64,000 nt of DNA from an uncultured Dehalococcoidia bacterium (GCA_951812795.1 OX638325.1:2442277-2506276), one strand, 5' to 3'. Shown: positions 16,318 to 25,271, numbered from the stretch's first letter. Notes: generated by a model from the sequence alone, not told the origin. Numbers and translations: made by a program.

Positions 16318-17142
16318 ATGACTACCGCGGCAAACCACATCCGTGCCGACGAAGACTTCGCCACGAATCGACGTCGCCTGTTGGACGACCTCGTCCAACA
16401 ATTCGCCCAGAATCCGACCGACTGGCAAACCAATCTCCTCAGCACCGTAGCCGCATGGCCAAAAGAAAACGAACGGGCATACGACGAGACTTTTCACTAC
16501 TTCATCGGTGGCGAAGCCTTCAACTGGAAACGACTCGCCGAACGCATCGCCACTCAGCTTAACGAAGAAGGTCATTCATCCGTTCCGACCGAAGATATCT
16601 TCGATTGGCTGGGTGACACCGGCGTCTTCGGCCGACTTGGTGAGGAACAGTTCCGCCGCATCCTCGGAGTTGACGGCTGGCGCGCACACCTCAACTACTT
16701 CTACGGCGTTCACATCGAGCAATGCCTCATCGCCTCAATCCAATCGCGCATCCAAAAACGCCGTTACGGAAACGGCCTGCCACCATCCGACGACTCCTCC
16801 GAACGCGCCTACCTCGGCCTTTACGAAGAGACCGAAGAAACACTGTGGGAACAGTTCATTGACGAAAACTCCCTTCGCATATCCGATCTAATCGCCGAAT
16901 CTCCCGAGGAAACCCGCACCATTGCCCTCGACGAAGAGTTCACCTACTGGCTCTTCAAACGTCGCATCGAACACACCAACGCCGCACAGGTGGCGGATGA
17001 AACCCGCCGTGCGCTCGAAATGTTGAGCCGAATCAACTCGGCCCACGAAAAGAGAAAACGAATGCTCAAAGATCAGAACGGCGGCACAATTCTCGAATTC
17101 AAACTCATTCCGACTCGCAAAACCAAAACCCTCACCGAATGA
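16318..17142 (+). CDS. Uncharacterised protein coupled to secA
   Basis: A 274-residue soluble protein I do not recognise. Met at 16318 is chosen: it lies 5 bases after the secA stop, and the longer frame would overlap secA in an unlikely way. It is rich in acidic and aromatic residues, predicted mostly helical, with Trp-containing segments (DWQTNLLSTVAAWP, IFDWLGDTGVFG, WRAHLNYFYGVH). The C-terminus is basic, starting near RINSAHEKRKRMLKDQ. No signal peptide or membrane segment is seen. It overlaps the next gene by ATGA. Placement suggests co-expression with secA; a role in export is only a guess. Confidence 0.7.
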   Translation: MTTAANHIRADEDFATNRRRLLDDLVQQFAQNPTDWQTNLLSTVAAWPKENERAYDETFHYFIGGEAFNWKRLAERIATQLNEEGHSSVPTEDIFDWLGDTGVFGRLGEEQFRRILGVDGWRAHLNYFYGVHIEQCLIASIQSRIQKRRYGNGLPPSDDSSERAYLGLYEETEETLWEQFIDENSLRISDLIAESPEETRTIALDEEFTYWLFKRRIEHTNAAQVADETRRALEMLSRINSAHEKRKRMLKDQNGGTILEFKLIPTRKTKTLTE

Positions 17143-17534
17143 GCACCACGCGCTTCAACCAAGAAGCGTTCGACGAGTGGCTCGCGGGACAACCATCGGA
17201 CGCGCGCCAACTCCTCACCGAAATCCGCGACATCGTCGTAGCCGCCGGTCACAACTTAACCGAAGGCATCAAATGGGGCTCCCCCTGCTACTGGCTACCC
17301 GAAATCTCCCGTCGCAATATCATCTGGTTCCAGCACCATAACAACTACGTCCGTCTCGGATTCTTCAACGGCGCAACCATGCCCGACCCCGACAACATCC
17401 TCGAAGGCACCGGCAAACGCCTCCGACACATCAAGGTCTACGAAGTATCCGACGCCAACCAGCAAACCCTCATCGAATACGCCCAAGCATCAACGGAACA
17501 CGCCATCGCTGATCCCGATTCACTCTCTGCTTAG
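17139..17534 (+). CDS. DUF1801 domain protein (YdhG-like)
   Basis: A 131-residue protein of the DUF1801/YdhG family, a small alpha/beta fold related to frataxin-like and YjbR-like proteins. Landmarks are FDEWLAGQPSDARQLLTEIRD, the central EGIKWGSPCYWL and NYVRLGFFNGATMPDPDN, followed by a Leu/Arg-rich GKRLRHIKVYE. Members are thought to bind small ligands or metals but have no settled function. The start ATGA overlaps the stop of the preceding gene, so the two are translationally coupled downstream of secA. Confidence 0.85.
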   Translation: MSTTRFNQEAFDEWLAGQPSDARQLLTEIRDIVVAAGHNLTEGIKWGSPCYWLPEISRRNIIWFQHHNNYVRLGFFNGATMPDPDNILEGTGKRLRHIKVYEVSDANQQTLIEYAQASTEHAIADPDSLSA

Positions 17535-17608
17535 TCTTGTCGGTGTAACAAACGTTGCGGACATGCAACGATTGGGATATCGTGTCCTTGCATCGGGTAG
17601 TTAATCCG

Positions 17609-17724
17609 ATGAGTAGCAATCAGCGGGATTTCAACGTCTTGACCAGAAAATCGACGTCGGGTTGTCACGCCTCGATCAGAAACTCGACGCCCTCCTAGCC
17701 CATTCAAAGATCAACCTCGATTAA
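17609..17724 (+). pseudogene. Possible frameshifted small coiled-coil ORF
   Basis: An ATG at 17609 opens MSSNQRDF, then the frame must shift by one base to continue QRLDQKIDVGLSRLDQKLD and end ALLAHSKINLD before TAA at 17722. The second part has a clear heptad pattern with the repeat RLDQK(I/L)D, which is unlikely by chance. In the unshifted frame the peptide ends after 29 residues. It is either a broken microprotein gene or a sequence error. It lies just before the T-box leader. Confidence 0.3.
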
Positions 17725-17868
17725 AATCAAGCTCAGCAAAACACGCAAACGCAATGAAGGGGAGTAGTAACGGCCCCTGACGCTCGCCAGAGATCCGATC
17801 CCAGCTGAAAAGTCGGAAGCGTCAGCCCGTGAAGTCGCCCCTGAGCAACTGCGCCGAAACAAGATATC

Positions 17869-17896
17869 CGTCATTCCCGTGTAGTCGGGAATCCAG
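17869..17896 (+). repeat. Palindromic repeat inside the T-box leader
   Basis: The sequence CGTCATTCCCG, a short loop GTGTAGT, then CGGGAATCCAG forms a hairpin and matches the interspersed GTCATTCC(C/G)GCGAAAG family seen at 1769 and 20791. It lies between stem I and the antiterminator of the T-box, where stems II and III normally occur, so the element may have been inserted into a regulatory RNA or recruited as its linker helix. Confidence 0.6.
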
Positions 17897-18024
17897 ATAG
17901 GCAAAAACGGCAACTAAGCGCAGTCGGAAAACGCCCGTTACCAAGCGTCATCGAGAGGCCACCGCACACACCGTGCGGCGGCAACAAAGGTGGTACCGCG
18001 AGGCACGCGTCACCCGACAATGGC

Positions 18025-18052
18025 CCCGTCCTTTGATAGGACGGGCTTTTTT
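18025..18052 (+). terminator. Rho-independent terminator of the T-box
   Basis: CCCGTCCT (18025-18032) pairs with AGGACGGG (18038-18045) around the loop TTGAT, followed by C and six T (18047-18052). This is the OFF structure that competes with the antiterminator formed by the T-box sequence just upstream. Confidence 0.9.
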
Positions 18053-18065
18053 GTATCAAGATTTA

Positions 18066-18111
18066 GGGTTTCCCCCGCTCGCGGGGGAAATGTCCGAAGG
18101 ACAAAGGGGGC
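18066..18111 (+). repeat. Family A palindromic repeat between terminator and valS
   Basis: Consensus copy: TTTCCCCCGC-TC-GCGGGGGAAA followed by TGTCC-GAA-GGACA and AAGGGGGC. It lies in the 5' untranslated region between the T-box terminator and the valS start. The read-through valS message must therefore carry this double hairpin about 36 bases before the start codon. Confidence 0.88.
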
Positions 18112-18147
18112 ATACCCCGGTTCAGACAAAATAAAAGGCACACCCCC

Positions 18148-21100
18148 ATGACAACCGAAACCAACGACAAAGTCATCTCCATAAACCCTCGAGACCTACC
18201 CCGTCGCTTTGACGTGAAAGAGCGCGAAGCATATTGGCGTACCCAGTGGGAAGCCCTCGGCATTTCAAAACACGACAAAACCGCCTCCCGCGAACAGAGC
18301 TTCGTCATCGACTCGCCTCCGCCGACCGCCAGTGGCTCTCTCCACCCCGGCCACGTCTTCTCCTACACCCACCAAGACGTCATCGCCCGCTACCGCCGCA
18401 TGACCGGATGGAACGTCGTATACCCCATGGGTTGGGACGACAACGGACTCCCCACCGAGCGCCGCGTCCAAAACTACTTCGGAGTCCGAGCCGAACCCAA
18501 TGTCCCTTACATCCCTGACCTGAACGTCCGCAAACGTCGCAAAGAACTCGGCCTCGACAAAGACGAGCAACTCGTAATCGCCCGCGGCAATTTCATCGAG
18601 CTCTGTCACATCGTCACCGCCGAAGACGAAAAGACATACAAAGAGCTATTCAACCGCCTCGGATTCTCCATCGACTGGGACGAGGAATATGCCACCATCG
18701 ACGACCGCTGCCGCGCCATCGCCCAGCGATCATTCCTCGACCTAGACAAGCGCGGACACGTCTACACCGCCGAACTCCCAACCATGTGGGACGTCGACTT
18801 CCAGACCGCCGTAGCACAAGCCGAAGTCGAAGACCGACCAACCCCCGGCGCATACCACGACATCGAATTCGGCGTCTACGAATCCCTCATCGAGGGAGAG
18901 CAGGGCGTCCCCGAATCCTTCGTCATCTCCACGACCCGCCCCGAGATGATACCCGCCTGCGTCGCCGTCACCGCTCATCCCGACGACGAGCGCTTCAAGC
19001 CGCTCTTTGGCAAACACGCCATCACACCCGGCTTCTTCGCCAAAGTCCCCATATTCCCCAGCGAAAAAGCCGACCCCGAGAAAGGCACCGGCATCCTGAT
19101 GCTCTGCACCTTCGGAGACGACAACGACGTCGAGTGGTGGCGAACCCACGACCTCGAACTCCGACCTATGATCTCCCGCAACGGCGAGGCCGCACCCCGA
19201 ACCTTCGTCCCCTACGGCTCCGACGAAACCTCGGGTTTCCCCCGCTCAGCGGGAGAAATGTCCGACGAAACCTCGGATTCCCCCCGCTCAGCGGGGGAAA
19301 TGTCCGAAGGACAAAGGGGGCCCTCCCACGTTGCTCATGCCGAAAACACGCAGACAACAACTTCACAAATGAATCGCTGGGGATCCCTAGACCCGACGCG
19401 CGCCCAATTCTTCTACGACCAACTGCTCGGGATGCCCCTCGAGGATGTCCGCACCAAGATCGTCGAACAACTCAGCTGCCCCGGCACTTCCGCCATGACG
19501 ATGCTCGGTCCAGAAGATGAAGTTGAAACCTCCAACCCCCTACAATCGCCGCCGCGACCCATCGAGCACGTCGTCCGCTATTACGAGAAGGGCACAACTC
19601 CCATCGAATACATCCCCTCTCGCCAGTGGTTCGTCCGTCTCATGGACAAGAAGCCCTACCTCCAAGAAGTCGGTGCCAAGGTCCAGTGGCTCCCGGAATT
19701 CATGCAGAAGCGATACGCCGACTGGACCGACGGCCTCGGACACGACTGGGCCATCTCCCGACAGCGATACTTCGGCGTCGCCATACCCGTCTGGTACCCC
19801 ATCGACGAAAACGGCGACATCCAGTACGACAGCTACATCGTCGCCACCGACGACATGCTCCCCGTCGATCCCACGCTCACACCCGCCCCCGGCTACGACG
19901 AGTCCCAGCGCAACCAACCCAACGGCTTCACCGGCGAGCAAGACGTCTTCGACACCTGGTTCACCTCGTCCATGACCCCCCAAATCCTCGCCCGCTGGGG
20001 CGAAGACGGCGACCGCATGTCCAACCTCTACCCAGCCGATCTGCGCCCCCAAGCCCACGACATCATCCGCACCTGGGCCTTCTACACCATCGTCAAATCC
20101 GCGCTCCACAACGACAACGTCCCTTGGCACAAAGCCATGATCTCCGGCTTCATCGTCGACCCCGACCGCAAGAAGATGTCAAAATCCAGAGGCGCACCCG
20201 TCACCCCCATGCCCCTCGTCAACCAGTACGGCGCAGACGCCGTCCGATACTGGGCATCCAACGGACGCCCCGGCATGGACATGGCATTCGACCCGACCGT
20301 CTTCACCATTGGCGGCAAACTCGTCACCAAGCTCTACAACGCCGGCAAATTCGTCCTCATGCAAGAAGCCGAACACGGCGAAATCACCACCGAACTCGAC
20401 CGCGCATTCGTCAACGACCTCCGAGACATCGTCCAGCGCGCCACCAACGCCTTCGAGAACTTCGAATTCGCACACGCCCTCCAGATCACCGAGACCTTCT
20501 TCTGGGACGCCTTCGCCGACAACTACATCGAACTAGTAAAACGCCGCGCCCGAAGCGAAACCGACAAGCAGGGCAGAGCCTCAGCAGTAGCCACCCTCCG
20601 CCTAGCCCTAAACACCATCTTGCGCCTATTCGCCCCCTTCGTACCCACAATCACCGACGAAATCTGGTCCTGGACCTACGCCCAAGAAACCGGCTACAAG
20701 TCCATCCACCAAACCCCCTGGCCAACAACCGTCGCATCCCCCCTCCTTCAGGAGGGGGCTAGGAGGAGGCCCATACAGAACGACGAAAACGTCATTCCCG
20801 CGAAAGCCGGCGCTTCAGCGGAAGGAACGACCATCCAAAGGGGTGGGGCAGCCGGGCTCCCCTCTCCCTCGATGGGAGAGGGCCAGGGTGAGGGTGAACG
20901 GGGCGGGGACGAGGACGGGTTGCCCCCGCTAGCGGGGGAAATGTCCGAAGGACAAAGGGGGATGCCCCACCGCTACCAACTCGCACCAGTCGCGGCACCA
21001 CAAAGCGACACCTCCTTCCAAACCGCCTGCCGAGCCATAGCCGCCGTCCGAAAAGCCAAACACGAAGCTCAAATCGGACTAGGAAAACCGCTAGCAACCC

Positions 21101-21246
21101 TAACAATCACCGCCACAACCGACCAACTAGAGCTCCTAAAACCAGTAACCCCCGACGTAGCCGACGCCGGCGGCGCCCCCCAAATCACCTACAATCCAAC
21201 CACCGAAGACAACGGCTACATCGCAACGGTAAAAGCACCCAACTGA
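18148..21246 (+). CDS. valS: Valine--tRNA ligase with in-frame repeat insertions
   Basis: Class I aminoacyl-tRNA synthetase charging tRNA-Val. The HIGH-like motif is SLHPGH (residues 64-69) and KMSKS is at 676-680 (RKKMSKSRG); MGWDDNGLPTERRVQNYFGV marks the ValRS branch found in Actinobacteria and Chloroflexota. The protein is 1032 residues against about 860-900 for the family. The excess is explained by repeat-encoded blocks: about residues 357-410 at the end of the editing domain, including a 42-base (14-codon) tandem duplication at 19219-19302, and about 863-938 in the anticodon-binding region. The frame stays open through every insertion. Expression is controlled by the valine T-box upstream. 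Confidence 0.95.
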   Translation: MTTETNDKVISINPRDLPRRFDVKEREAYWRTQWEALGISKHDKTASREQSFVIDSPPPTASGSLHPGHVFSYTHQDVIARYRRMTGWNVVYPMGWDDNGLPTERRVQNYFGVRAEPNVPYIPDLNVRKRRKELGLDKDEQLVIARGNFIELCHIVTAEDEKTYKELFNRLGFSIDWDEEYATIDDRCRAIAQRSFLDLDKRGHVYTAELPTMWDVDFQTAVAQAEVEDRPTPGAYHDIEFGVYESLIEGEQGVPESFVISTTRPEMIPACVAVTAHPDDERFKPLFGKHAITPGFFAKVPIFPSEKADPEKGTGILMLCTFGDDNDVEWWRTHDLELRPMISRNGEAAPRTFVPYGSDETSGFPRSAGEMSDETSDSPRSAGEMSEGQRGPSHVAHAENTQTTTSQMNRWGSLDPTRAQFFYDQLLGMPLEDVRTKIVEQLSCPGTSAMTMLGPEDEVETSNPLQSPPRPIEHVVRYYEKGTTPIEYIPSRQWFVRLMDKKPYLQEVGAKVQWLPEFMQKRYADWTDGLGHDWAISRQRYFGVAIPVWYPIDENGDIQYDSYIVATDDMLPVDPTLTPAPGYDESQRNQPNGFTGEQDVFDTWFTSSMTPQILARWGEDGDRMSNLYPADLRPQAHDIIRTWAFYTIVKSALHNDNVPWHKAMISGFIVDPDRKKMSKSRGAPVTPMPLVNQYGADAVRYWASNGRPGMDMAFDPTVFTIGGKLVTKLYNAGKFVLMQEAEHGEITTELDRAFVNDLRDIVQRATNAFENFEFAHALQITETFFWDAFADNYIELVKRRARSETDKQGRASAVATLRLALNTILRLFAPFVPTITDEIWSWTYAQETGYKSIHQTPWPTTVASPLLQEGARRRPIQNDENVIPAKAGASAEGTTIQRGGAAGLPSPSMGEGQGEGERGGDEDGLPPLAGEMSEGQRGMPHRYQLAPVAAPQSDTSFQTACRAIAAVRKAKHEAQIGLGKPLATLTITATTDQLELLKPVTPDVADAGGAPQITYNPTTEDNGYIATVKAPN
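19219..19321 (+). repeat. Family A repeats inside valS (tandem, in frame)
   Basis: Two copies arranged with a period of exactly 42 bases: 19219-19260 encodes SDETSGFPRSAGEM and 19261-19302 encodes SDETSDSPRSAGEM, then SEGQRG completes the second hairpin. The stem pairs CCCCGCT with AGCGGGG. The first copy lacks the second hairpin of the element. Period and insertion length keep the valS frame. Confidence 0.9.
20737..20961 (+). repeat. Cluster of four repeat families inside valS
   Basis: In order: CCCCCCTCCTTCAGGAGGGG with GCTAGGAGGAGG (about 20738-20770); CGTCATTCCCGCGAAAGCC with GGCGCTTCAGCGGAAGG (20791-20828); CCCTCTCCCTCGATGGGAG with AGGGCCAGGGTGAGGG (about 20860-20897); and a family A copy (20917-20961). 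All are read through in the valS frame as residues about 863-938, for example IPAKAGASAEGT, LPSPSMGEGQGEGE and LPPLAGEMSEGQRG. Confidence 0.9.
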
Positions 21247-22391
21247 GTCCCCTCTCCCTCGAGCAACCACCCCTCCCCCTCCCAGGAGGAGATCAAAAGG
21301 GGGTCGCCAGTGAGGGCAACCGGGCGGCCAAGGGGCGTGCCCACTTTAACAACCAACCCCACTATCAACGCAGCACTCCCACAACCCCACCCCATCCTTC
21401 CCAATCCTTCGCATCCTAGTTCAAATATGCCAAAACACTTGACTCCAGCACGAATGTTGTAGTACAACAGTAACTAAGCGCCGAAAGCCAAGACTCATCG
21501 GGTCGACCGCCAAGGCGCCCAGAACATCGCCGCGTCGATACGGGAAGCGTGCACCTTTTCCTTATTGATGCTGCTCATTGACCAAATACAAACACCAACC
21601 CGCGGGTGGGAGGCACCCAAGCCTATTAAGCCGACGCCAATGGCAATTTTCAATGGCGAACGCCGACGGAGGCCTGTCGCAGCACCCATCACAAGCTTAA
21701 GGAGTTCGGGCGAAACGCGGACCACACAATTCGGTATAGAGACCGTTGTAGCCTAAGGGCTCGGATGCGGAGCATGGCTGGCTCCGCCCAGCAAGCCAGA
21801 CTGACGTCATCGACGCGTAGGGGCGACCCTTGTGGTCGCCCGCTCCGTCGGGATGCCCGTTCAAGGTTCGAGCGAACGCCGTTCTCTGACGCCGGCACAG
21901 CGATTCCAGCGGAGCGAGCTGGAGTGACCTACAGGACTAGCGAGAAGGAACGAATCAAGCAACGCCGGGCGGCGCGACTCCAAGTCGCCGACCGGAAGGC
22001 CGACGGTCTGGCGACGTCGGAGGCCCTGGAATATTGACTACCGTACACCCCCATTCGCACGCTCCCCAAAAGACGCGGCGATGATTCGAAAAGACCGGAA
22101 AATACCCGCTCCCGCGAGCAACCACCTTACCCCCTCCCAGGGGGAGATTCAGAGAGGGTCGCGGGTGAGGGGCCAACGAAAATCCACAAAAACCACATGA
22201 GGCACAGCCCATCAGCGTAGTCCGCGTTTCAGACACTCAATCAACTCATGTCACCAATCCCGCTCGGCGAGATTGGATAAAGGTGAGCGCTTCAACGCGC
22301 CAAAAAGATGCGAAGATAAACTTCACGCGGTAAGATTTCCGCATAAACAATCTCGACACATCGAAGAAGCCATACTCTGGGAGTACGAATC
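21247..22391. other. 1.1 kb intergenic region with repeats; possible structured RNA
   Basis: No convincing gene. Repeats: a CCCCTCCCCCTCCCAGG type element at about 21266-21303, a second at 22124-22175, and a different element at 21817-21858 (TAGGGGCGACCCTTGTGG then TCGCCCG). Bases 21430-21740 contain no repeat I know and no ORF with coding character, but several self-complementary stretches (GTTGTA-G-TACAAC near 21456; ACCCGCGGGT near 21598; GGGTG-GGAGG-CACCC near 21604). This could be an unrecognised non-coding RNA, read on either strand. Confidence 0.4.
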
Positions 22392-24149
22392 TTGGAATTC
22401 GATCAGATCAATAAGACCGCAGTAACCGATCCAGCGAAACGGCCCAATCTCGAAGACTACGCGTCGATACGCGCCAACTTCGATTGGTGGCGAGATGCAT
22501 TCGAGAAAATGGACTGGCTGGCGGGTGGCGGTCTAAACAACGCTTACGAGGCCGTTGATCGACACGTCGCGCACGGTCACGGCGACAAACTCGCAATGAT
22601 CTGGCTTGGGAAGAACGGCGAAGAGGAGCGTTACACCTACGCCGAATTCAAACACGAATCCGATCGTTTCGGCGCTGTAATGCAAAACCTCGGCATCGGG
22701 TTGGGCGACCGAGTCTTCATCTTCATGGATCGATTGCCCGAGCTGTACATCGCGGCCATGGGCATCCTAAAAGCGGGCGGAGTCATCGCACCACTGTTCT
22801 CCGCTTTCGGTCCCGACCCGGTTCGTGATCGCATGCTCGACGCAGGCGCAAAATACCTCGTAACCAGCCCTGACCTCCGCGCCAAAATCTCCGAAATGTT
22901 GCCCGACATCAAGACGCTCAAAAACGTCATCATCGTCAACAAAGACGGCCGATCCGACGACCCGCCGGTGGAAGGCGATCTTGACTACTACGAGTTGATG
23001 TCAGCCGCTGATCCTGACTCCTTCACCATGGCCGAGACGACACAGTACGATTTCGCCATCATGCACTACACGTCTGGCTCAACAGGCAAACCAAAAGGTG
23101 TTTTGCACCGTCACCAAGCGGTCATTCAGCAATGGATAACCGGCCACTGGGCCCTCGACTTCAAGTTCGACGATGTCTATTTCTGTACCGCCGATCCCGG
23201 ATGGGTCACCGGAACGTCTTACGGAATGATGGCGCCGTGGACGAACGGTGTGACGCAGATCATCTACGAAGGAGGCTTCAGCGCCTCGGGTTGGTACAAG
23301 GTCATTCAGGACTACGACGTCACGGTCTGGTACACCGCACCGACCGCGGTCCGCCTCCTCATGCGTGCCGGTGGCGACGTCGTCGACCAGTACGACATGT
23401 CTTCCCTGCGATTCATCGGTTCGGTCGGGGAGCCCTTGAATCCCGAAGCCGTCGTTTGGGGCAATCGACATTTCAACATGCCGATCCACGACAACTGGTG
23501 GCAGACCGAAACCGGTGCGATCATGTGCGCCAACTATCCGTCGATGGCGGTCCGTCCCGGTTCGATGGGACGACCGTTCCCCGGCATCACCATGGGCGTC
23601 CTTGACGACCAGTTCAACGAGATGGCCCCCGGAAGTGCAGGTAGCCTCGCCGTCCGACCCGGTTGGCCATCAATGATGTACACGTACTGGCAGCAGGACG
23701 AAATGTACAACTCTCGCTTCAAGAAAGGTTGGTACATCACCGGCGACCAGGCCAGCATCGATGAAGACGGATACTTCTGGTTCCAAGGTCGAGCCGACGA
23801 CGTAATCAATACGGCAGGTCATCTTGTCGGCCCGTTTGAAGTCGAATCTGCGCTCATCGAGCACGAAGCCGTCGCCGAAGCTGGTGTTATCGGAAAACCC
23901 GATCCTATCGCCATGGAGGTCGTCAAAGCATTCGTCACCCTTAATCCGGGCCACGAAGCCGGTCCTCAGCTCCGACGCGAACTCATGCGGTTCGCCCGCG
24001 ACCGACTTTCCGCTGGAGTCGCACCACGCGAGATCGACTTCATCGACATCATGCCTAAGACACGGTCTGGCAAAATCATGCGCCGCCTGTTGAAGGCGCG
24101 AGAACTCGGACTGCCAGAAGGCGACACCTCAACCCTCGAAGACGACTAA
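22392..24149 (+). CDS. AMP-forming acyl/acetyl-CoA synthetase
   Basis: A 585-residue adenylate-forming enzyme that activates acetate or another short acid to its CoA thioester through an acyl-AMP. Motifs: the P-loop YTSGSTGKPKGV, the acetyl-CoA synthetase segment DPGWVTGTSYGM, DNWWQTETGA, GWYITGD, GRADDVINTAGHLVGP and the C-terminal acylation Lys in PKTRSGKIMRR. It is close to Bacillus AcsA in length and layout. The TTG start at 22392 follows GGGAG at a suitable distance. The acid substrate is inferred only from family; propionate or similar is possible. The alcohol dehydrogenase gene follows 45 bases later on the same strand. Confidence 0.9.
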   Translation: MEFDQINKTAVTDPAKRPNLEDYASIRANFDWWRDAFEKMDWLAGGGLNNAYEAVDRHVAHGHGDKLAMIWLGKNGEEERYTYAEFKHESDRFGAVMQNLGIGLGDRVFIFMDRLPELYIAAMGILKAGGVIAPLFSAFGPDPVRDRMLDAGAKYLVTSPDLRAKISEMLPDIKTLKNVIIVNKDGRSDDPPVEGDLDYYELMSAADPDSFTMAETTQYDFAIMHYTSGSTGKPKGVLHRHQAVIQQWITGHWALDFKFDDVYFCTADPGWVTGTSYGMMAPWTNGVTQIIYEGGFSASGWYKVIQDYDVTVWYTAPTAVRLLMRAGGDVVDQYDMSSLRFIGSVGEPLNPEAVVWGNRHFNMPIHDNWWQTETGAIMCANYPSMAVRPGSMGRPFPGITMGVLDDQFNEMAPGSAGSLAVRPGWPSMMYTYWQQDEMYNSRFKKGWYITGDQASIDEDGYFWFQGRADDVINTAGHLVGPFEVESALIEHEAVAEAGVIGKPDPIAMEVVKAFVTLNPGHEAGPQLRRELMRFARDRLSAGVAPREIDFIDIMPKTRSGKIMRRLLKARELGLPEGDTSTLEDD

Positions 24150-24194
24150 CTCCTACCTCATCGCCAACAGTGCGAAGTACGAAAGGCCAGTGAA

Positions 24195-25271
24195 ATGCCC
24201 GACGCAGCAGTATTTAACAAGGTCAATGAACCTCTGACCGTCGAGGATATCTACGTCGACGACCCCGGACCGTACGAGGTTCTCGTCAAAACGATGGCCA
24301 CCGGAGTGTGCCACTCCGACCTCCATTTCGTAGAAGGCCTCTACACGATGGCGACCCCCGCCGTGATGGGTCACGAAGGTGCAGGAATCGTCGAAAAGGT
24401 TGGCGATCTCGTATTGGATGTCGCCCCCGGAGACCACGTCATCCTCTGCCTCTCCGTCTACTGCGGCCGATGCAGGCACTGCATAACCGGCCACCCGGCG
24501 CGTTGCCAGACCAAGCCGATGCGCGGCGAAAACGAAGCACCCCGCATCTCTTGGAACGACGAACCCTTGGTTCAGATGGCGAACCTCGCCACCTACGCCG
24601 AGAAGATGCTCGTGCACGAAAACAGCGTCGTCAAAATCCGAGAAGATATGCCCTTCGAGGGCGCAGCACTCATCGGATGCAGCGTCACAACCGGCGTTGG
24701 TGCAGCCCTAAACACCGCAAAAGTCGAACCCGGCTCAACCGTCGCAGTCTTCGGAGCGGGTGGCGTCGGACTTGGCGTCATCCAAGGAGCGCGCCTCGCC
24801 GGAGCACTCCGCGTCATTGCCGTCGACATCTCCGAAAACAAACTCAAGACCGCCATGGACCTCGGAGCAACGGATATCGTCGACGCCTCCGACAACGACC
24901 CGGTCGAAGCAATCATCAACCTTACCGATGGCGGCGCCGACTACACCTTCGAAGCTATCGGCCTGAAAGAAACCGCCGAAGCCTGCTGGCACTCCCTGGG
25001 AACCGGCGGCACCGCTACCCTAATCGGAATGATCCCCGAAGGCACCAACATCGAAATCCCGACCACCGGAATGAGAGAACGCAAAATTCAAGGCTGCTCT
25101 ATGGGCTCCAATCGCTTCAAGGTCGACATGCCCCGATACGTCGAGTTCTATCGCCAAGGCCGACTACTGTTGGACGAAATGGTGACGCGCCGACTAGAAC
25201 TCTCAGATATCAACGAAGCCTTCCGCGCGATGAAGGCTGGCGAAGTCGCTCGCTCAGTCATCATGTTCTGA
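24195..25271 (+). CDS. Zn-dependent alcohol dehydrogenase (class III-like, MDR family)
   Basis: A 358-residue medium-chain dehydrogenase that oxidises an alcohol or hydroxymethyl adduct with NAD. Catalytic zinc ligands are visible in TGVCHSDLH and MGHEGAGIVE. The structural zinc site is complete: CGRCRHCITGHPARC. The Rossmann motif is VFGAGGVGLG, with an acidic residue after strand 2 (VIAVDISENK) favouring NAD. It resembles NDMA-dependent and class III alcohol dehydrogenases. It is downstream of the acyl-CoA synthetase and may act with it in alcohol/aldehyde catabolism. Confidence 0.92.
   Translation: MPDAAVFNKVNEPLTVEDIYVDDPGPYEVLVKTMATGVCHSDLHFVEGLYTMATPAVMGHEGAGIVEKVGDLVLDVAPGDHVILCLSVYCGRCRHCITGHPARCQTKPMRGENEAPRISWNDEPLVQMANLATYAEKMLVHENSVVKIREDMPFEGAALIGCSVTTGVGAALNTAKVEPGSTVAVFGAGGVGLGVIQGARLAGALRVIAVDISENKLKTAMDLGATDIVDASDNDPVEAIINLTDGGADYTFEAIGLKETAEACWHSLGTGGTATLIGMIPEGTNIEIPTTGMRERKIQGCSMGSNRFKVDMPRYVEFYRQGRLLLDEMVTRRLELSDINEAFRAMKAGEVARSVIMF

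Larger units (their letters stand above)
17750..18052 (+). promoter_or_regulatory. T-box riboswitch (valine), upstream of valS
   Basis: A T-box leader that senses uncharged tRNA and controls valS by antitermination. Stem I starts at about 17757 (AAGGGGAGTAG). Its base AGGGG (17758-17762) pairs with CCCCT (17838-17842), and CTGACGCT (17777-17784) pairs perfectly with AGCGTCAG (17818-17825), enclosing an AGAGA element. The specifier loop reads GTGAA-GTC, with the valine codon GTC at 17834-17836. The T-box sequence AAGGTGGTACCGCG is at 17987-18000, followed by the terminator at 18025-18052. A short palindromic repeat sits between stem I and the antiterminator. The codon matches the downstream enzyme. 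Confidence 0.92.

Noticed and set aside
18786-20762. Long Arg-rich frames overlapping valS
   Set aside because: Shadow frames produced by strong codon bias; no motifs.
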